From Neisseria bacilliformis (GTDB lineage Bacteria > Pseudomonadota > Gammaproteobacteria > Burkholderiales > Neisseriaceae): a stretch of 64,000 nucleotides of DNA. The stretch lies in the NCBI RefSeq assembly GCF_014055025.1, contig NZ_CP059571.1, positions 1,364,001-1,428,000 on the forward strand. Direction: 5' to 3'. Each line of letters begins with the position of its first letter. Within the stretch, counting starts at the first letter, position 1. This document shows positions 1-8,488 of this stretch, in pieces. The position numbers and the translations under genes are program-made. A model generated the notes under the pieces. The model did not search any database. It was not told the DNA's origin and saw only the letters and a list, made by a program, of their open reading frames with translations.

Positions 1-66
1 CGGGGTGTGTTGTGCAAGCGGTTGATTTGTCGCAAAACCCGTTTAATCAAACAAAGGAAGTCGGAA

Positions 67-1314
67 ATGAAATCCGAAAATTACAAACGTTATTCGGTAT
101 TGGTGTCGAGCACGGTGTCGTTTACCGTGTGCTTTATGATTTGGATGATGCTGGCGGTAATCGGCGTGCCGATTCAGAAACAGCTTGGTTTGACCGAAGC
201 GCAGTTCGGCATCCTTACTGCCATTCCCGTGCTTTCGGGCTCGCTGGTGCGCGTGCCGCTGGGGATTCTCACCGACAAATTCGGCGGCCGCATCGTGCTG
301 TTTGTGCTGATGCTGGCGAGTGTGCCGTTTATTTTCCTGATGCAGTTTGCCACCGAATACTGGCAGTTTCTCGCCATCGGCCTGGTGATGGGTCTGGCGG
401 GCGGTTCGTTTTCGGTCGGTACGCCCTATGTTGCCCGCTGGTTTCCGAAGGAGCAGCAGGGTTTGGCGATGGGGGTGTTCGGCGCGGGCAATGCGGGTAG
501 CGCGCTTACCAAGCTGATTGCGCCGCAGCTGATCAAATGGGCACCGGCCGCGATGGTGGCGGCGGGCGCGTGGAAAATCGTGCCGAACGTGTATGCGGCG
601 ATTATGCTGATTACTGCGATTTTGTTCTGGTTTACCAGTTACCACGATCCGAAGCACCTTACCGATTCCAAAGTGAGCATCAAAGACCAGCTCGCGCTGA
701 TGAAAGACCCGGGCGTGCTGCGTTACAGCCAGTATTATTCCGTAGTATTCGGCGGCTATGTCGGCCTTGCGCTGTGGATGACCCACTACTACATCGGCGA
801 ATACGGCATGAGTTTGCAGACGGCCGCGCTGCTGGCGGCGTGTTTCTCGCTGCCGGGCGGCGTGCTGCGGGCTCTGGGCGGTTATCTCTCCGACAAATTC
901 GGCGCGTACAAGGTTACTTGGTATGTGATGTGGGTACTGTGGGTATGCTTCTTTATCCTGTCGTATCCGCAGACTGATTTTGTGGTGGCCAGCACCAAAG
1001 GGGCGCAGAGCTTCCATATCGGGCTGAACGTGGTGGTGTTCACGCTGCTGATGTTTACCGCCGGCATCGCGATGGCGGTGGGCAAGGCTTCGGTGTTCAA
1101 ATTCGTGGCCAACGATTATCCCGACAACATCGGTGCGGTCTCCGGCGTGGTAGGCTTGGCGGGCGGCTTGGGCGGTTTCCTGCTGCCGATTATGTTCGGC
1201 ATCCTGCTGGACTACACCGGCATCCGCTCCACCGCGTTTATGCTGCTCTACGGCACTGTGTGCGTATCCCTGATTTGGATGCACTTTTCTTTCAAACCCA
1301 ATCGCGGGCAGTAA
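67..1314 (+). CDS. narK: NarK-family nitrate/nitrite transporter, type I-like
   Basis: Inner-membrane major facilitator protein of 415 residues with about 12 hydrophobic segments, expected to bring nitrate into the cell for the nitrate reductase encoded downstream. The nitrate-signature regions are visible as GLAGGSFSVGTPYVARWFP in the first half and AVGKASVFKFVANDYP in the second. This is closer to the proton-linked NarK1 type than to the gene that follows it. The ATG at 67 is chosen because AAAGGAAG lies just upstream and the sequence before it is not membrane-like. A second narK follows in tandem. The subtype is an inference from motifs; transport of nitrate or nitrite is well supported. 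Confidence 0.9.
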   Translation: MKSENYKRYSVLVSSTVSFTVCFMIWMMLAVIGVPIQKQLGLTEAQFGILTAIPVLSGSLVRVPLGILTDKFGGRIVLFVLMLASVPFIFLMQFATEYWQFLAIGLVMGLAGGSFSVGTPYVARWFPKEQQGLAMGVFGAGNAGSALTKLIAPQLIKWAPAAMVAAGAWKIVPNVYAAIMLITAILFWFTSYHDPKHLTDSKVSIKDQLALMKDPGVLRYSQYYSVVFGGYVGLALWMTHYYIGEYGMSLQTAALLAACFSLPGGVLRALGGYLSDKFGAYKVTWYVMWVLWVCFFILSYPQTDFVVASTKGAQSFHIGLNVVVFTLLMFTAGIAMAVGKASVFKFVANDYPDNIGAVSGVVGLAGGLGGFLLPIMFGILLDYTGIRSTAFMLLYGTVCVSLIWMHFSFKPNRGQ

Positions 1315-1320
1315 ACAGCA

Positions 1321-1361
1321 AGGCAGCCTGAAAACCGGAAAAACGGTTTTTCAGGCTGCCT
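1321..1361 (+). terminator. Inverted Kingella-type uptake-sequence hairpin behind narK
   Basis: AGGCAGCCTGAAAA and its reverse complement face each other across a short loop directly after the narK stop. This is the usual neisserial uptake-sequence terminator layout, built here from the AGGCAGCCTGAA dialect. Confidence 0.6.
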
Positions 1362-1416
1362 GATGTGCTTTCAGACGGCCTGTAAGGCAGGCAACGCCAC
1401 TTGCAGCCCGAACAAG

Positions 1417-1436
1417 ATTCCCGCCTGCGCGGGAAT
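1417..1436. repeat. Single dRS3 palindrome
   Basis: ATTCCC, eight bases, GGGAAT: the 20-bp dRS3 unit known from Neisseria chromosomes. Here it is unpaired. Confidence 0.75.
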
Positions 1437-1457
1437 GACGGCAACGGGAAGCAAGCC

Positions 1458-1559
1458 GTAGGGTGTGTGGCTCTGCCACGCACGCAGTTGGCAGAAATGC
1501 CCAAGCAAAGGGCGGCAGCACCACCAAACCGCGTGCGTGCCTTGCGGCACACACCCTAC
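1458..1559. repeat. Paired GTGTGG intergenic element, copy 1
   Basis: The left arm GTAGGGTGTGTGGC...CCACGCACGC and a right arm ending GCGGCACACACCCTAC are inverted relative to each other around about 40 bp of core. Similar paired copies lie at 3286-3386, 5188-5288, 23112-23218, 24424-24529, 25699-25801 and 34420-34517, with single arms elsewhere. All are between genes. It looks like a miniature element with no coding capacity. Confidence 0.75.
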
Positions 1560-1568
1560 GAAGGCTAG

Positions 1569-1668
1569 TTTCAGACGACCCGAGCCAAACGGTAAAAGCA
1601 GCCTGAAACCCCAAAGGCTACCTGAAAACCAAAGGCAGTCTGAAACGCAACACAGGCCGTCTGAAAAA
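1569..1668. repeat. Cluster of five uptake-sequence dialect variants
   Basis: Within 100 bp lie the reverse complement of GGTCGTCTGAAA, then AGCAGCCTGAA, AGGCTACCTGAA, AGGCAGTCTGAA and AGGCCGTCTGAA. The second, third and fifth match or nearly match the Kingella, Eikenella and common Neisseria dialects, and the first resembles the mucosa dialect. Confidence 0.7.
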
Positions 1669-1707
1669 ACCGCCAACCCCATTCCAACCCCTCCCCGAGG
1701 AGAACCC

Positions 1708-3081
1708 ATGTCCCACCTTATCCAAGACTGGCGGCCGGAAGACCCCCAATTCTGGCAAACCACCGGCAAAAAGACTGCCAAACGCAACCTGTGGATTTCC
1801 ATCCCCGCCCTGTTTCTCGCCTTTGCCATGTGGCAGGTGTGGAGCGTCGCCACGCTCAACCTGCCCAACATCGGCTTCCAGTTCACCAAAAACCAGCTCT
1901 TCTGGCTCGCCGCCGTGCCCGCCCTTTCCGGCTCCACCCTGCGCGCCGTCTATTCCTTTATGGTGCCCATTTTCGGCGGCCGCCGCTGGACGGCCATCTC
2001 CACCGCCAGCCTGCTGCTGCCCGCCGTCGGCCTCGGCTTCGCCGTGCAAGACCCCACCACCAGTTACAGCACCATGATCATCCTCGCCCTGCTGTGCGGC
2101 TTCGGCGGCGGCAACTTCTCATCCAGCATGGCCAACATCAGCTTCTTCTTCCCCCGCGCCGAAAAAGGCACGGCTTTGGGTTTGAACGCAGGCTTGGGCA
2201 ACCTCGGCGTATCCGCCGTCCAGTTCGTCGTCCCCCTCGTCATCACCGCCGGCCTCTTCGGCGCACTCGGCGGCAACCCGCAGATACTGGCCGACAGCGG
2301 CAAACAAATCTGGCTGCAAAACGCCGGCTTCGTCTGGGTACCCTTCATCCTCGCCTCCTCCATCGCCGCCTGGTTCGGCATGAACGATCTGGCCAGCGCG
2401 AAAGCCAGCTTCAAAGACCAGGCCGCCATCTTTAAGCGCAAACACAACTGGCTGATGTGCATCCTCTACCTCGGCACCTTCGGCTCCTTCCTCGGCTTTT
2501 CCGCAGGCTTCCCCCTGCTCACCAAAACCCTGTTTCCCGACATGCCCACCGCCTACGCCTTTCTCGGTCCCCTGATCGGCGCGGCCGTACGCCCGCTCGG
2601 CGGCTGGATTTCCGACAAAGTCGGCGGCGCGAAAATCACCAATATCGTCTTCACCGGCATGATACTCGGCATATTCGGCGTACTCGCCTTCCTGCCCGAC
2701 GCATCCGGCAACGGCGGCAGCTTCTGGGGCTTCTTCGCCTGCTTTATGCTGCTGTTCGCACTGGCCGGCTTGGGCAACGGCTCGACTTTCATGCAGATAC
2801 CCATTATTTTCAACATCTACCACCAAAAACGCGCCGACGCAGGGCTGGTCAGCCGCGAAGAAGCCGAAAAAGACGCCATCCGCGAAGCCGCCGCCGTTAT
2901 CGGCTTCACCGCCGCCTTCGCAGGCTACGGCGGCTTCTTCATCCCCAAAAGCTACGGCACATCCATCGAAATGACCGGCAGCGTCAACGCCGCCCTCTAT
3001 TTGTTTATCGTGCTTTACGCCGTCTGCGCCCTGATCAACTGGTGGTACTACCTGCGCAAAAACGCCGAAGCCAAATGCTGA
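1708..3081 (+). CDS. narK: NarK-family nitrate/nitrite antiporter, type II-like
   Basis: A second major facilitator protein of 457 residues. The nitrate-signature motifs GFGGGNFSSSMANISFFFP and GLGNGSTFMQIPIIF are characteristic of NarK2/NarU nitrate-nitrite exchangers, and the length matches the family. With the upstream gene it forms a type I plus type II pair, an arrangement (sometimes fused) seen in other denitrifiers: one protein to start nitrate uptake, one to exchange nitrate for nitrite. The start at 1708 has a strong GAGGAGA ribosome site 4 bases upstream; the reading frame stays open further upstream only through repeat DNA. Confidence 0.93.
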   Translation: MSHLIQDWRPEDPQFWQTTGKKTAKRNLWISIPALFLAFAMWQVWSVATLNLPNIGFQFTKNQLFWLAAVPALSGSTLRAVYSFMVPIFGGRRWTAISTASLLLPAVGLGFAVQDPTTSYSTMIILALLCGFGGGNFSSSMANISFFFPRAEKGTALGLNAGLGNLGVSAVQFVVPLVITAGLFGALGGNPQILADSGKQIWLQNAGFVWVPFILASSIAAWFGMNDLASAKASFKDQAAIFKRKHNWLMCILYLGTFGSFLGFSAGFPLLTKTLFPDMPTAYAFLGPLIGAAVRPLGGWISDKVGGAKITNIVFTGMILGIFGVLAFLPDASGNGGSFWGFFACFMLLFALAGLGNGSTFMQIPIIFNIYHQKRADAGLVSREEAEKDAIREAAAVIGFTAAFAGYGGFFIPKSYGTSIEMTGSVNAALYLFIVLYAVCALINWWYYLRKNAEAKC

Positions 3082-3479
3082 CGGGCAGGGCAGCCTGAAA
3101 ATCCGCAGCAGCCCGCCACCTCCCCCGCTCGCGGGAGGGCTGGGGTGGGGGCGGCTGCCGCAGCAGAAACCTTTGCCGCCAAGCGGTTCTGCTAACCCCC
3201 ACCCTGACCCGCCCCCGCAAGCGGGGCAGGGAACGCGGCGGCAAGGTTTTCAGACAGCCTCACAGGCTACCTGAAAATACCAGCCGTAGGGTGTGTGGCT
3301 CTGCCACGCACGCGGTTTCGGATGCCCAAACAAAGAAACGCGCCCAACCTGCCTACCGAGTGCGTGCCTGGCGGTACACACCCTACGCAAACGGTTAAAC
3401 CGTTTTCAAACGGCCTCAACCGCCGCAAAAGCAGCCAGCCCCGCGCCCCAAACCCGCAACAACCCAAAGGAACACCATC
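3082..3479. other. Intergenic repeats between narK and moeA
   Basis: No gene is seen. It contains a GC-rich repeat with inverted CCCCCGC/GCGGGGG ends (about 3118-3234), an Eikenella-type uptake variant AGGCTACCTGAA near 3264, and a paired GTGTGG element (3286-3386). AAAGGAAC before 3480 is the moeA ribosome site. Confidence 0.65.
3286..3386. repeat. Paired GTGTGG intergenic element, copy 2
   Basis: Same inverted arms as at 1458-1559, with a diverged right arm (GCGTGCCTGGCGGTACACAC). Confidence 0.7.
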
Positions 3480-4709
3480 ATGGCACTCACCGCCGTACAC
3501 GAACTGCAAGCCCTGATCCGCGACAAAATCGCCGCCCACCCCCTAGCCGTCGAAAGCGAAACCGTCCCCGCCGTGGCCGCCGTCGGCCGCGTGCTGGCCG
3601 AAGACATCGTCTCGCCCGTCAACCTCCCCCCCGCCGACATCTCCGCCATGGACGGCTACGCCCTGCAATCGGCCGCCGCCGCAGGCAGCGAATGGGCAGT
3701 GGCGGGCGAATCCGTCGCCGGCGGCGCGTTTTCAGGCTGCCTCTTGGACGGAGCGTGCGTGCGGATTATGACCGGCGCCGTCGTCCCCGCCGACTGCAAC
3801 ACCGTGATTGTTCAAGAAAACGTCAAATTTGAAAACGGCAGCATCCGCCTCGAAAAAGACGTAGCCCAAGGCGCGAACATCCGCCGCAAAGGCGAAGAAA
3901 TCGCCGCCGGCGACACCGTACTCACCGCCGGCCGCATCCTGCGCGAAGCCGACATCATGCTGCTGGCCGCCCTCGGCTTCGCCCAAGTGCCCGTGCGCCG
4001 CAAAATCCGCGTCGCCCTCCTCTCCAGCGGCAACGAATTGTGCGAACCCGGCGAACCCAACAACGGCCGCACCGACCAAATCTACGACAGCAACCGCGCC
4101 ATGCTCGCCGCCCGCCTGGCCCGCCTGCCCGTCGAAATCATCGACTTCAAACAAGTCGGCGACGATTTAGAAGACGTACTGCACGTATTCGACGAAGTCA
4201 TCCGCACCGCCGACGTACTCATCACCACCGGCGGCGTATCCGTGGGCGACTACGACTTCATGCGCACCGCCGTCGAGCGCGTCGGCAGCGTCCACCACTA
4301 CAAAGTCGGCCTCAAACCCGGCAAACCCTTCGTGTTCGGCCAAATGATGAAAACCTGGTTTTTCGGCCTGCCCGGCAACCCCGTTTCCGGCTTCGTCGGC
4401 TTCGACATCTTCCTCAAAGCCGCCCTCTGGCAGCTCTGCGGCGCAACCGACATCCCCGAGCCGCTGCGCTTTACCGCCGTATTGAGCGAACCTGTCAGCA
4501 AAAACCACAGCCGCATGGACATCCAGCGCGGCATCATCGAGCGGCAGCCCGACGGCACATGGCACGCCAGACCCTGCGGCAAACAAGACTCCCACCGCAT
4601 CCTGCACGTCTCCCGCGCCAACGCCTACATCATCCTCCCCGCCGAAAGCGGCTCTCTAGAAGCAGGCCAAACCGTAACCGTGCAGCCCTTTGACGGCGCG
4701 TTTTTATAA
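3480..4709 (+). CDS. moeA: Molybdopterin molybdenumtransferase MoeA
   Basis: Inserts molybdenum into adenylylated molybdopterin in the cytoplasm, the metal-insertion step of molybdenum cofactor synthesis needed by NarG. It has 409 residues, the normal family length. Visible landmarks are SAMDGYAL in the N-terminal part, PNNGRTDQIYDSNRAML, the MoCF-binding TTGGVSVGDYDFMR and FGLPGNPVSGFVGFDIF near the end. The ATG at 3480 follows AAAGGAAC at the correct distance. It lies between the nitrate transporters and moaA, separated from each by repeat-filled gaps, so it may have its own promoter. Confidence 0.96.
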   Translation: MALTAVHELQALIRDKIAAHPLAVESETVPAVAAVGRVLAEDIVSPVNLPPADISAMDGYALQSAAAAGSEWAVAGESVAGGAFSGCLLDGACVRIMTGAVVPADCNTVIVQENVKFENGSIRLEKDVAQGANIRRKGEEIAAGDTVLTAGRILREADIMLLAALGFAQVPVRRKIRVALLSSGNELCEPGEPNNGRTDQIYDSNRAMLAARLARLPVEIIDFKQVGDDLEDVLHVFDEVIRTADVLITTGGVSVGDYDFMRTAVERVGSVHHYKVGLKPGKPFVFGQMMKTWFFGLPGNPVSGFVGFDIFLKAALWQLCGATDIPEPLRFTAVLSEPVSKNHSRMDIQRGIIERQPDGTWHARPCGKQDSHRILHVSRANAYIILPAESGSLEAGQTVTVQPFDGAFL

Positions 4710-4831
4710 GGCGGGGCAGGCAGAGTACAATACCGCCATGTAGGGTGGGTCTTGACCCACCATAACAACGGCAAACCTGCTTTTCAGACGGCCTCACAGG
4801 CAGCTTGAAAAGGCCGCCAGCCTCCAACTGC

Positions 4832-4937
4832 CGTCATTCCCGCGCAGGCGGGAATCTTGGCTGACATCCAACAATTTTTGAAAAAACAAACCGCCGCACA
4901 AGCCCCGACCAAGATTCCCGCCTGCGCGGGAATGACG
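4832..4937. repeat. NIME-like element with paired dRS3 ends, copy 1
   Basis: Begins CGTCATTCCC and ends GGGAATGACG; each end carries a complete dRS3 palindrome (4836-4855 and 4914-4933), so 27-bp inverted ends surround a core of about 58 bp. Matching elements of nearly equal length are at 8174-8278 and 38122-38225, with unrelated-looking cores. Confidence 0.8.
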
Positions 4938-5016
4938 GACAATAGCGCGTAGTTTGTCGGGCATTCATGCCCGACAAACCAACGCCGGCCAATTTGAAAA
5001 ACGTCGGGCATCCGTC

Positions 5017-5149
5017 TCTCTCCCCTGCGCCCCGCGCGGGGGAGGGTCGGGGAGGGGGTGGTGGTTCGCATAACCGCCCGGCCGCCGCGCCGCAAACCCT
5101 GCCCAAGCCGCAGCCGCCCCAGCCTTCCCCCGCAAGCGGGAGAGGGGGG
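5017..5149. repeat. GC-rich GGGGAGGG repeat, copy 1
   Basis: Starts CTCTCCCCTGCGCCCCGCG and ends CGCAAGCGGGAGAGG, with a middle portion GGTTCGCATAACCG...GCCGCGCCGCAAA. A close copy is at 25546-25677, and partial relatives at 3118-3234 and about 22960-23027. Confidence 0.65.
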
Positions 5150-5187
5150 CATAAAACCCCGCTTTTCAGACGGCCTCAACCGCTGCC

Positions 5188-5288
5188 GTAGGGTGTGTGG
5201 CTCCGCCACGCACGCGGATACGGAACATCCAAACCGCAGCGACAGCCAAAACCGCAAACCGCGTGCGTGGCAGAGCGACACACCCTAC
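5188..5288. repeat. Paired GTGTGG intergenic element, copy 3
   Basis: Left arm GTAGGGTGTGTGGCTCCGCC and right arm ending CGACACACCCTAC in inverted orientation, about 100 bp in all. Confidence 0.75.
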
Positions 5289-5374
5289 CAAGCAGCGCAA
5301 CCCGCTTTTCAGACGGCCTCAAAGGCAGCCTGAAAAACTCAAAACAACCACCCCACACACCAAAGCCCCGCACC

Positions 5375-6361
5375 ATGACCGACACCCGCCCCCTCACCGA
5401 CCCCTACCAACGCCGCCTCAGCTACCTGCGCCTCTCGGTAACCGACCTGTGCAACTACCGCTGCACCTACTGCCTGCCCGACGGCTACCAGGGCAAAGCC
5501 AAGCCCGACGAACTCACCCTCCCCGAAATCCAAACCCTCGTAACCGCCTTCGCCGCCAGCGGCACCCGCAAAATCCGCGTAACCGGCGGCGAACCCACCC
5601 TGCGCCGCGATTTGGCCGACATCATCGCCGCCTGCAAAGCCGCCCCCCAAATCGAAAACGTCGCCCTCACCACCAACGCCTACCGCCTCGGCAAAATCTT
5701 CCCTGCCTGCCGCGCCGCCGGCCTCGACAAACTCAACGTCAGCATCGACAGCTTCAACCCCGACACCTTCCAAAAAATCACCGGCAAAAACGAGTGCCAA
5801 AACATCCTGCGCGACCTCGAAACCATCCTCGATTCCGGCTTTTACGGCATCAAAATCAACACCCTGCTGCTGCGCCAATACGCCGGGCAAACCCTGCCCG
5901 ACGCCCTCGCCTACATCAAAACCCGCCCCGTAACCCTCCGCTTCATCGAACTCATGCAAACCGGAGACAACCTCGGCTTCTTCAACAGAGAGCACCTCTC
6001 CGCCGCCAAAATCGAACGCAGCCTGCAACGCGAAGGCTGGCAGCTCCACCCCCGCCAGCCCCACGCCGGCCCCGCGCGCGAATACTTCCACCGCGATTTT
6101 GCCGGCAGCATCGGCTTTATCGCCCCCTACAGCCAAGACTTCTGCAAAAGCTGCAACCGCCTGCGCGTTACCGCCCAAGGCAAAATGCACCTGTGCCTGT
6201 TTGGCGGCATCGCCTACGATTTGCGCGACTATCTCAAAAACGCCGATTCAGACGGCCTGCGCCGCTATCTTTACGAAACCGTCGCCCAAAAACCCGAACA
6301 CCACTACCTGCACGACAAAAAAGTCGGCCTGATTACCAACCTATCCATGACCGGAGGATAA
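5375..6361 (+). CDS. moaA: GTP 3',8-cyclase MoaA
   Basis: Radical SAM enzyme that, with MoaC, turns GTP into the cyclic pyranopterin precursor of the molybdenum cofactor. Of its 328 residues the SAM cluster motif C26-x3-C30-x2-C33 sits at the N-terminus and the second [4Fe-4S] site C257-x2-C260-x13-C274 near the C-terminus. The protein ends in SMTGG, matching the Gly-Gly tail that MoaA needs. The start at 5375 fits family length; upstream codons read through repeats. moaB follows 2 bases after the stop, so the two are co-transcribed. moaC, moaD and moaE are not in this window. Confidence 0.97.
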   Translation: MTDTRPLTDPYQRRLSYLRLSVTDLCNYRCTYCLPDGYQGKAKPDELTLPEIQTLVTAFAASGTRKIRVTGGEPTLRRDLADIIAACKAAPQIENVALTTNAYRLGKIFPACRAAGLDKLNVSIDSFNPDTFQKITGKNECQNILRDLETILDSGFYGIKINTLLLRQYAGQTLPDALAYIKTRPVTLRFIELMQTGDNLGFFNREHLSAAKIERSLQREGWQLHPRQPHAGPAREYFHRDFAGSIGFIAPYSQDFCKSCNRLRVTAQGKMHLCLFGGIAYDLRDYLKNADSDGLRRYLYETVAQKPEHHYLHDKKVGLITNLSMTGG

Positions 6362-6363
6362 CC

Positions 6364-6885
6364 ATGCACCAAACCCCGCCCCCCTTCCGCCCCCTCAACA
6401 TCCGCATCCTCACCGCCAGCGACACCCGCAGCGCGGCCGAAGACAAAAGCGGCGACTACCTCGCCGCCGCCCTGCAAAACGCAGGCCACACCCTCGAAGG
6501 CCGCCAACTCTGCCGCGACGAAAAATACCAAATCCGCGCCGCTGCCTCCGACGCCATCGCCGACCCCGCCGTAGAAATCCTCCTCATCACCGGCGGCACC
6601 GGCATGTTCGACCGCGACATCACCCCCGACGCCGTAGAAATCCTCTTCGACCGCCCCATCCCCGGCTTCGGCGAAATCTTCCGCGCCGTCTCCCTCGAAG
6701 AAATCGGCCTCTCCACCATCCAGTCCCGCGCCACAGCCGGCATCGCCAACCGCACCCTCGTCTTCTGCCTCCCCGGCTCCACCGGCGCATGCCGCACCGC
6801 CTGGGAAAAAGTCATCGCCCCCCAGCTCGACCCCCGCATCAACAGCTGCGGCTTCACCCGAGTGTTTAATGCGTGGGACAAATAG
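6364..6885 (+). CDS. moaB: Molybdopterin adenylyltransferase-family protein MoaB
   Basis: A 173-residue MoCF-fold protein of the MoaB/MogA family, thought to adenylylate molybdopterin before metal insertion. ILLITGGTG with FDRDITPDA, and PGFGEIFR followed by GIANRTLVFCLPGST, are the family's substrate-binding segments. The ribosome site GGAGGA overlaps the end of moaA and the start lies 2 bases behind that stop, indicating translational coupling. No separate MogA is seen here, so this may be the working adenylyltransferase. Confidence 0.94.
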   Translation: MHQTPPPFRPLNIRILTASDTRSAAEDKSGDYLAAALQNAGHTLEGRQLCRDEKYQIRAAASDAIADPAVEILLITGGTGMFDRDITPDAVEILFDRPIPGFGEIFRAVSLEEIGLSTIQSRATAGIANRTLVFCLPGSTGACRTAWEKVIAPQLDPRINSCGFTRVFNAWDK

Positions 6886-7493
6886 CGTAGGTTTTCAGGC
6901 TGCTTTGATTGTTTTCAGACGGCGTAGGTCGGGCATTTATGCCCGACAAAAAACGGACAACAAAACAAGAAAACATCGGGTATTTATGCCCGACCAAGCA
7001 GGGTAGCTTGGGTTGCAAACCCAACATGGCAGTCTGCCCAAAAATTGGGTCTCGACCCAAACCGCTTTACTTTCAGGCTGCCTTTTCAGACGGCCTCCGA
7101 CCCTAAGGTAGGGTGTGTGGCTCCGCCACGCACGCCGTTTCTGCCGTTCAAAGGCCGTCTGAGAACCCTTTACTACTTTTTCAGACGGCCTTCTTTAAGG
7201 CTATGCGAAGCATGCCAAACCCAACGGTTTCAGGACCTATTTAAGGAATAATTGAAGCCAGCCCCAAGCTGCGCCTGCCGATACAAATACCCGGTTCGCC
7301 AAGCCGCACGCCGTCCGTTACAATCCGCAGGCAGCCTGAAAACACAGCTTCAATGAAGTTAAAACCAAACAGGCCGTCTGAAAACCTGATGTGGGGTGTG
7401 TGGCTCCGCCACGCACGCCGTTTCTTTTCAGACGGCCTCACAGGCAGCCTGAAACCCCGAAAAGGCCGTCTGAAACCCATCCCAAAATCCGCC
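6886..7493. other. 608-bp repeat region between moaB and mobA
   Basis: No gene is seen. Contains uptake sequences of both dialects, a paired GTCGGGCAT element (6924-6995), single GTGTGG arms at 7108-7140 and 7390-7423, an inverted pair of AG uptake sequences near 7152-7192, and a short AGCTTCAATGAAGTTAAAAC unit at about 7347-7366 that recurs near 23046. Confidence 0.7.
6924..6995. repeat. Paired GTCGGGCAT palindrome element, copy 1
   Basis: GTCGGGCATTTATGCCCGAC and a second, slightly decayed palindrome TCGGGTATTTATGCCCGA flank about 35 bp of A-rich core. The same layout occurs at 10521-10587. Confidence 0.7.
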
Positions 7494-8105
7494 ATGCCCG
7501 ACACCGACCAACCCCTTCCCCTCCTCATCCTCTGCGGCGGTGGCAGCACCCGCATGGGCCGCCCCAAAGCCCTGCTGCCCGCAGGCGGCGACACCCTGCT
7601 CGAACACCTTGCTGCGCACACCGCCCCCGACCGCCCCCTGTGGCTGGCCGACGGCGGCAACCGCCTGCCGCTGCCGCCCCGCGCCCTGCGCCTGCCCGAC
7701 GCGCTCGACGGCCGCGAAGGGCCGCTGTCCGCCGTCCTCGCCGCCCTGCAACACGCGCAGCGGCACAACCTGGCCGGCGTGTTCCTCATCACCTGCGACA
7801 CCCTTATCGCCCCCGAAGACATGATCGCCCGCCTGCAAAAAGCCGGCGCGCCCGACACCGGCAGCATCCTGATGCTGCGCACCCCCGAAACCGACTACCC
7901 CCTGCTGGCCTGGTGGCCGGCCGCCCTCGCCGACGCCCTCGCCGCCTACCTCGGCAGCGGCAGCCGCCGCGTCATGCGCTGGATCGCCCAAACCCCGACC
8001 CGCCCCGTCCTCATGCCCCCCGCATGGCAGCCCTACGCCAACTTCAACACCCCCGGACAATACACCGCCGCCCTCGCCGCATGGCAGGCGCAGCAGGCCG
8101 TCTGA
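7494..8105 (+). CDS. mobA: Molybdenum cofactor guanylyltransferase MobA
   Basis: Adds GMP to the molybdenum cofactor to make the bis-MGD form carried by NarG-type reductases. The 203-residue protein opens with LILCGGGSTRMGRPKALLP, the nucleotidyltransferase loop, and ends with YANFNTPGQY, the family's N-x-NTP element. The start at 7494 is chosen for the hydrophobic strand that follows; the ribosome site is weak. The last four codons, CAG GCC GTC TGA, are an uptake sequence, so the DUS supplies the stop. A MocA-like enzyme is a less likely alternative. Confidence 0.85.
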   Translation: MPDTDQPLPLLILCGGGSTRMGRPKALLPAGGDTLLEHLAAHTAPDRPLWLADGGNRLPLPPRALRLPDALDGREGPLSAVLAALQHAQRHNLAGVFLITCDTLIAPEDMIARLQKAGAPDTGSILMLRTPETDYPLLAWWPAALADALAAYLGSGSRRVMRWIAQTPTRPVLMPPAWQPYANFNTPGQYTAALAAWQAQQAV

Positions 8106-8488
8106 AAAACTATAATATGTTGTGAATCAAATTGTTGTATGAAGAGTTTGTGGAATCACGGATGCCAATACGGCGTCATTCCCGCGCAGGCGGGAATCTT
8201 GTTGGAATTTTGTCAATGATTTGTTTCTTCAAGCATTGTTGGATGCCAACTAAGATTCCCGCCTGCGCGGGAATGACGCCGCTTATTAAAGTGTCCGAGG
8301 TTTGGCAAAACTTTCAGGCTGTCTGAAAACCCATTGCAACACACCCTAATCCCCCCGTCCGATTTACAAAAAACCCCATTCCCGCTAAGATTGCGCCCGC
8401 TTTCGGGCAGGGGCGGCGGCAACGCAGTCTTTACAATATTTTCAACCAAACAAATCAGACAGATACAGATATTATGAAGGAATCACCC
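8106..8488. other. Intergenic region with NIME-like element before the Mop gene
   Basis: No gene is seen. Holds the paired dRS3 element 8174-8278, a hybrid inverted repeat near 8320-8330 (TTTCAGGCTGTCTGAAA) and a GC-rich remnant near 8392-8412. The Mop gene's ribosome site is at 8477-8481. Confidence 0.65.
8174..8278. repeat. NIME-like element with paired dRS3 ends, copy 2
   Basis: Inverted CGTCATTCCCGCGCAGGCG ends, each containing a dRS3 palindrome, around an AT-rich core. Same length within 1-2 bp as the copies at 4832 and 38122. Confidence 0.8.

Larger units (their letters stand above)
1315..1707. other. Intergenic repeat region between the two narK genes
   Basis: No gene is seen. It holds an inverted uptake-sequence hairpin (1321-1361), a single dRS3 palindrome (1417-1436), a paired GTGTGG element (1458-1559) and a run of five different uptake-sequence variants (1569-1668). 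The ribosome binding site of the next gene is at 1697-1703. Confidence 0.7.
4710..5374. other. 665-bp intergenic repeat mosaic between moeA and moaA
   Basis: No gene is seen. In order it holds a GTGGGTC palindrome (4740-4765), AG-type uptake sequences, a NIME-like paired dRS3 element (4832-4937), a GTCGGGCAT palindrome (4952-4979), a GC-rich GGGGAGGG repeat (5017-5149) and a paired GTGTGG element (5188-5288). Five repeat families thus sit side by side in one gap. Confidence 0.75.

Noticed and set aside
20-55. FNR box before the first narK
   Set aside because: TTGAT and AATCAA half-sites are present but separated by about 19 bases instead of 4.
5197-6885. Long single frame covering moaA and moaB
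   Set aside because: Only its last 173 codons, from 6364, make sense as MoaB. The part over moaA is Arg/Pro-rich out-of-frame translation; moaA is complete in another frame.
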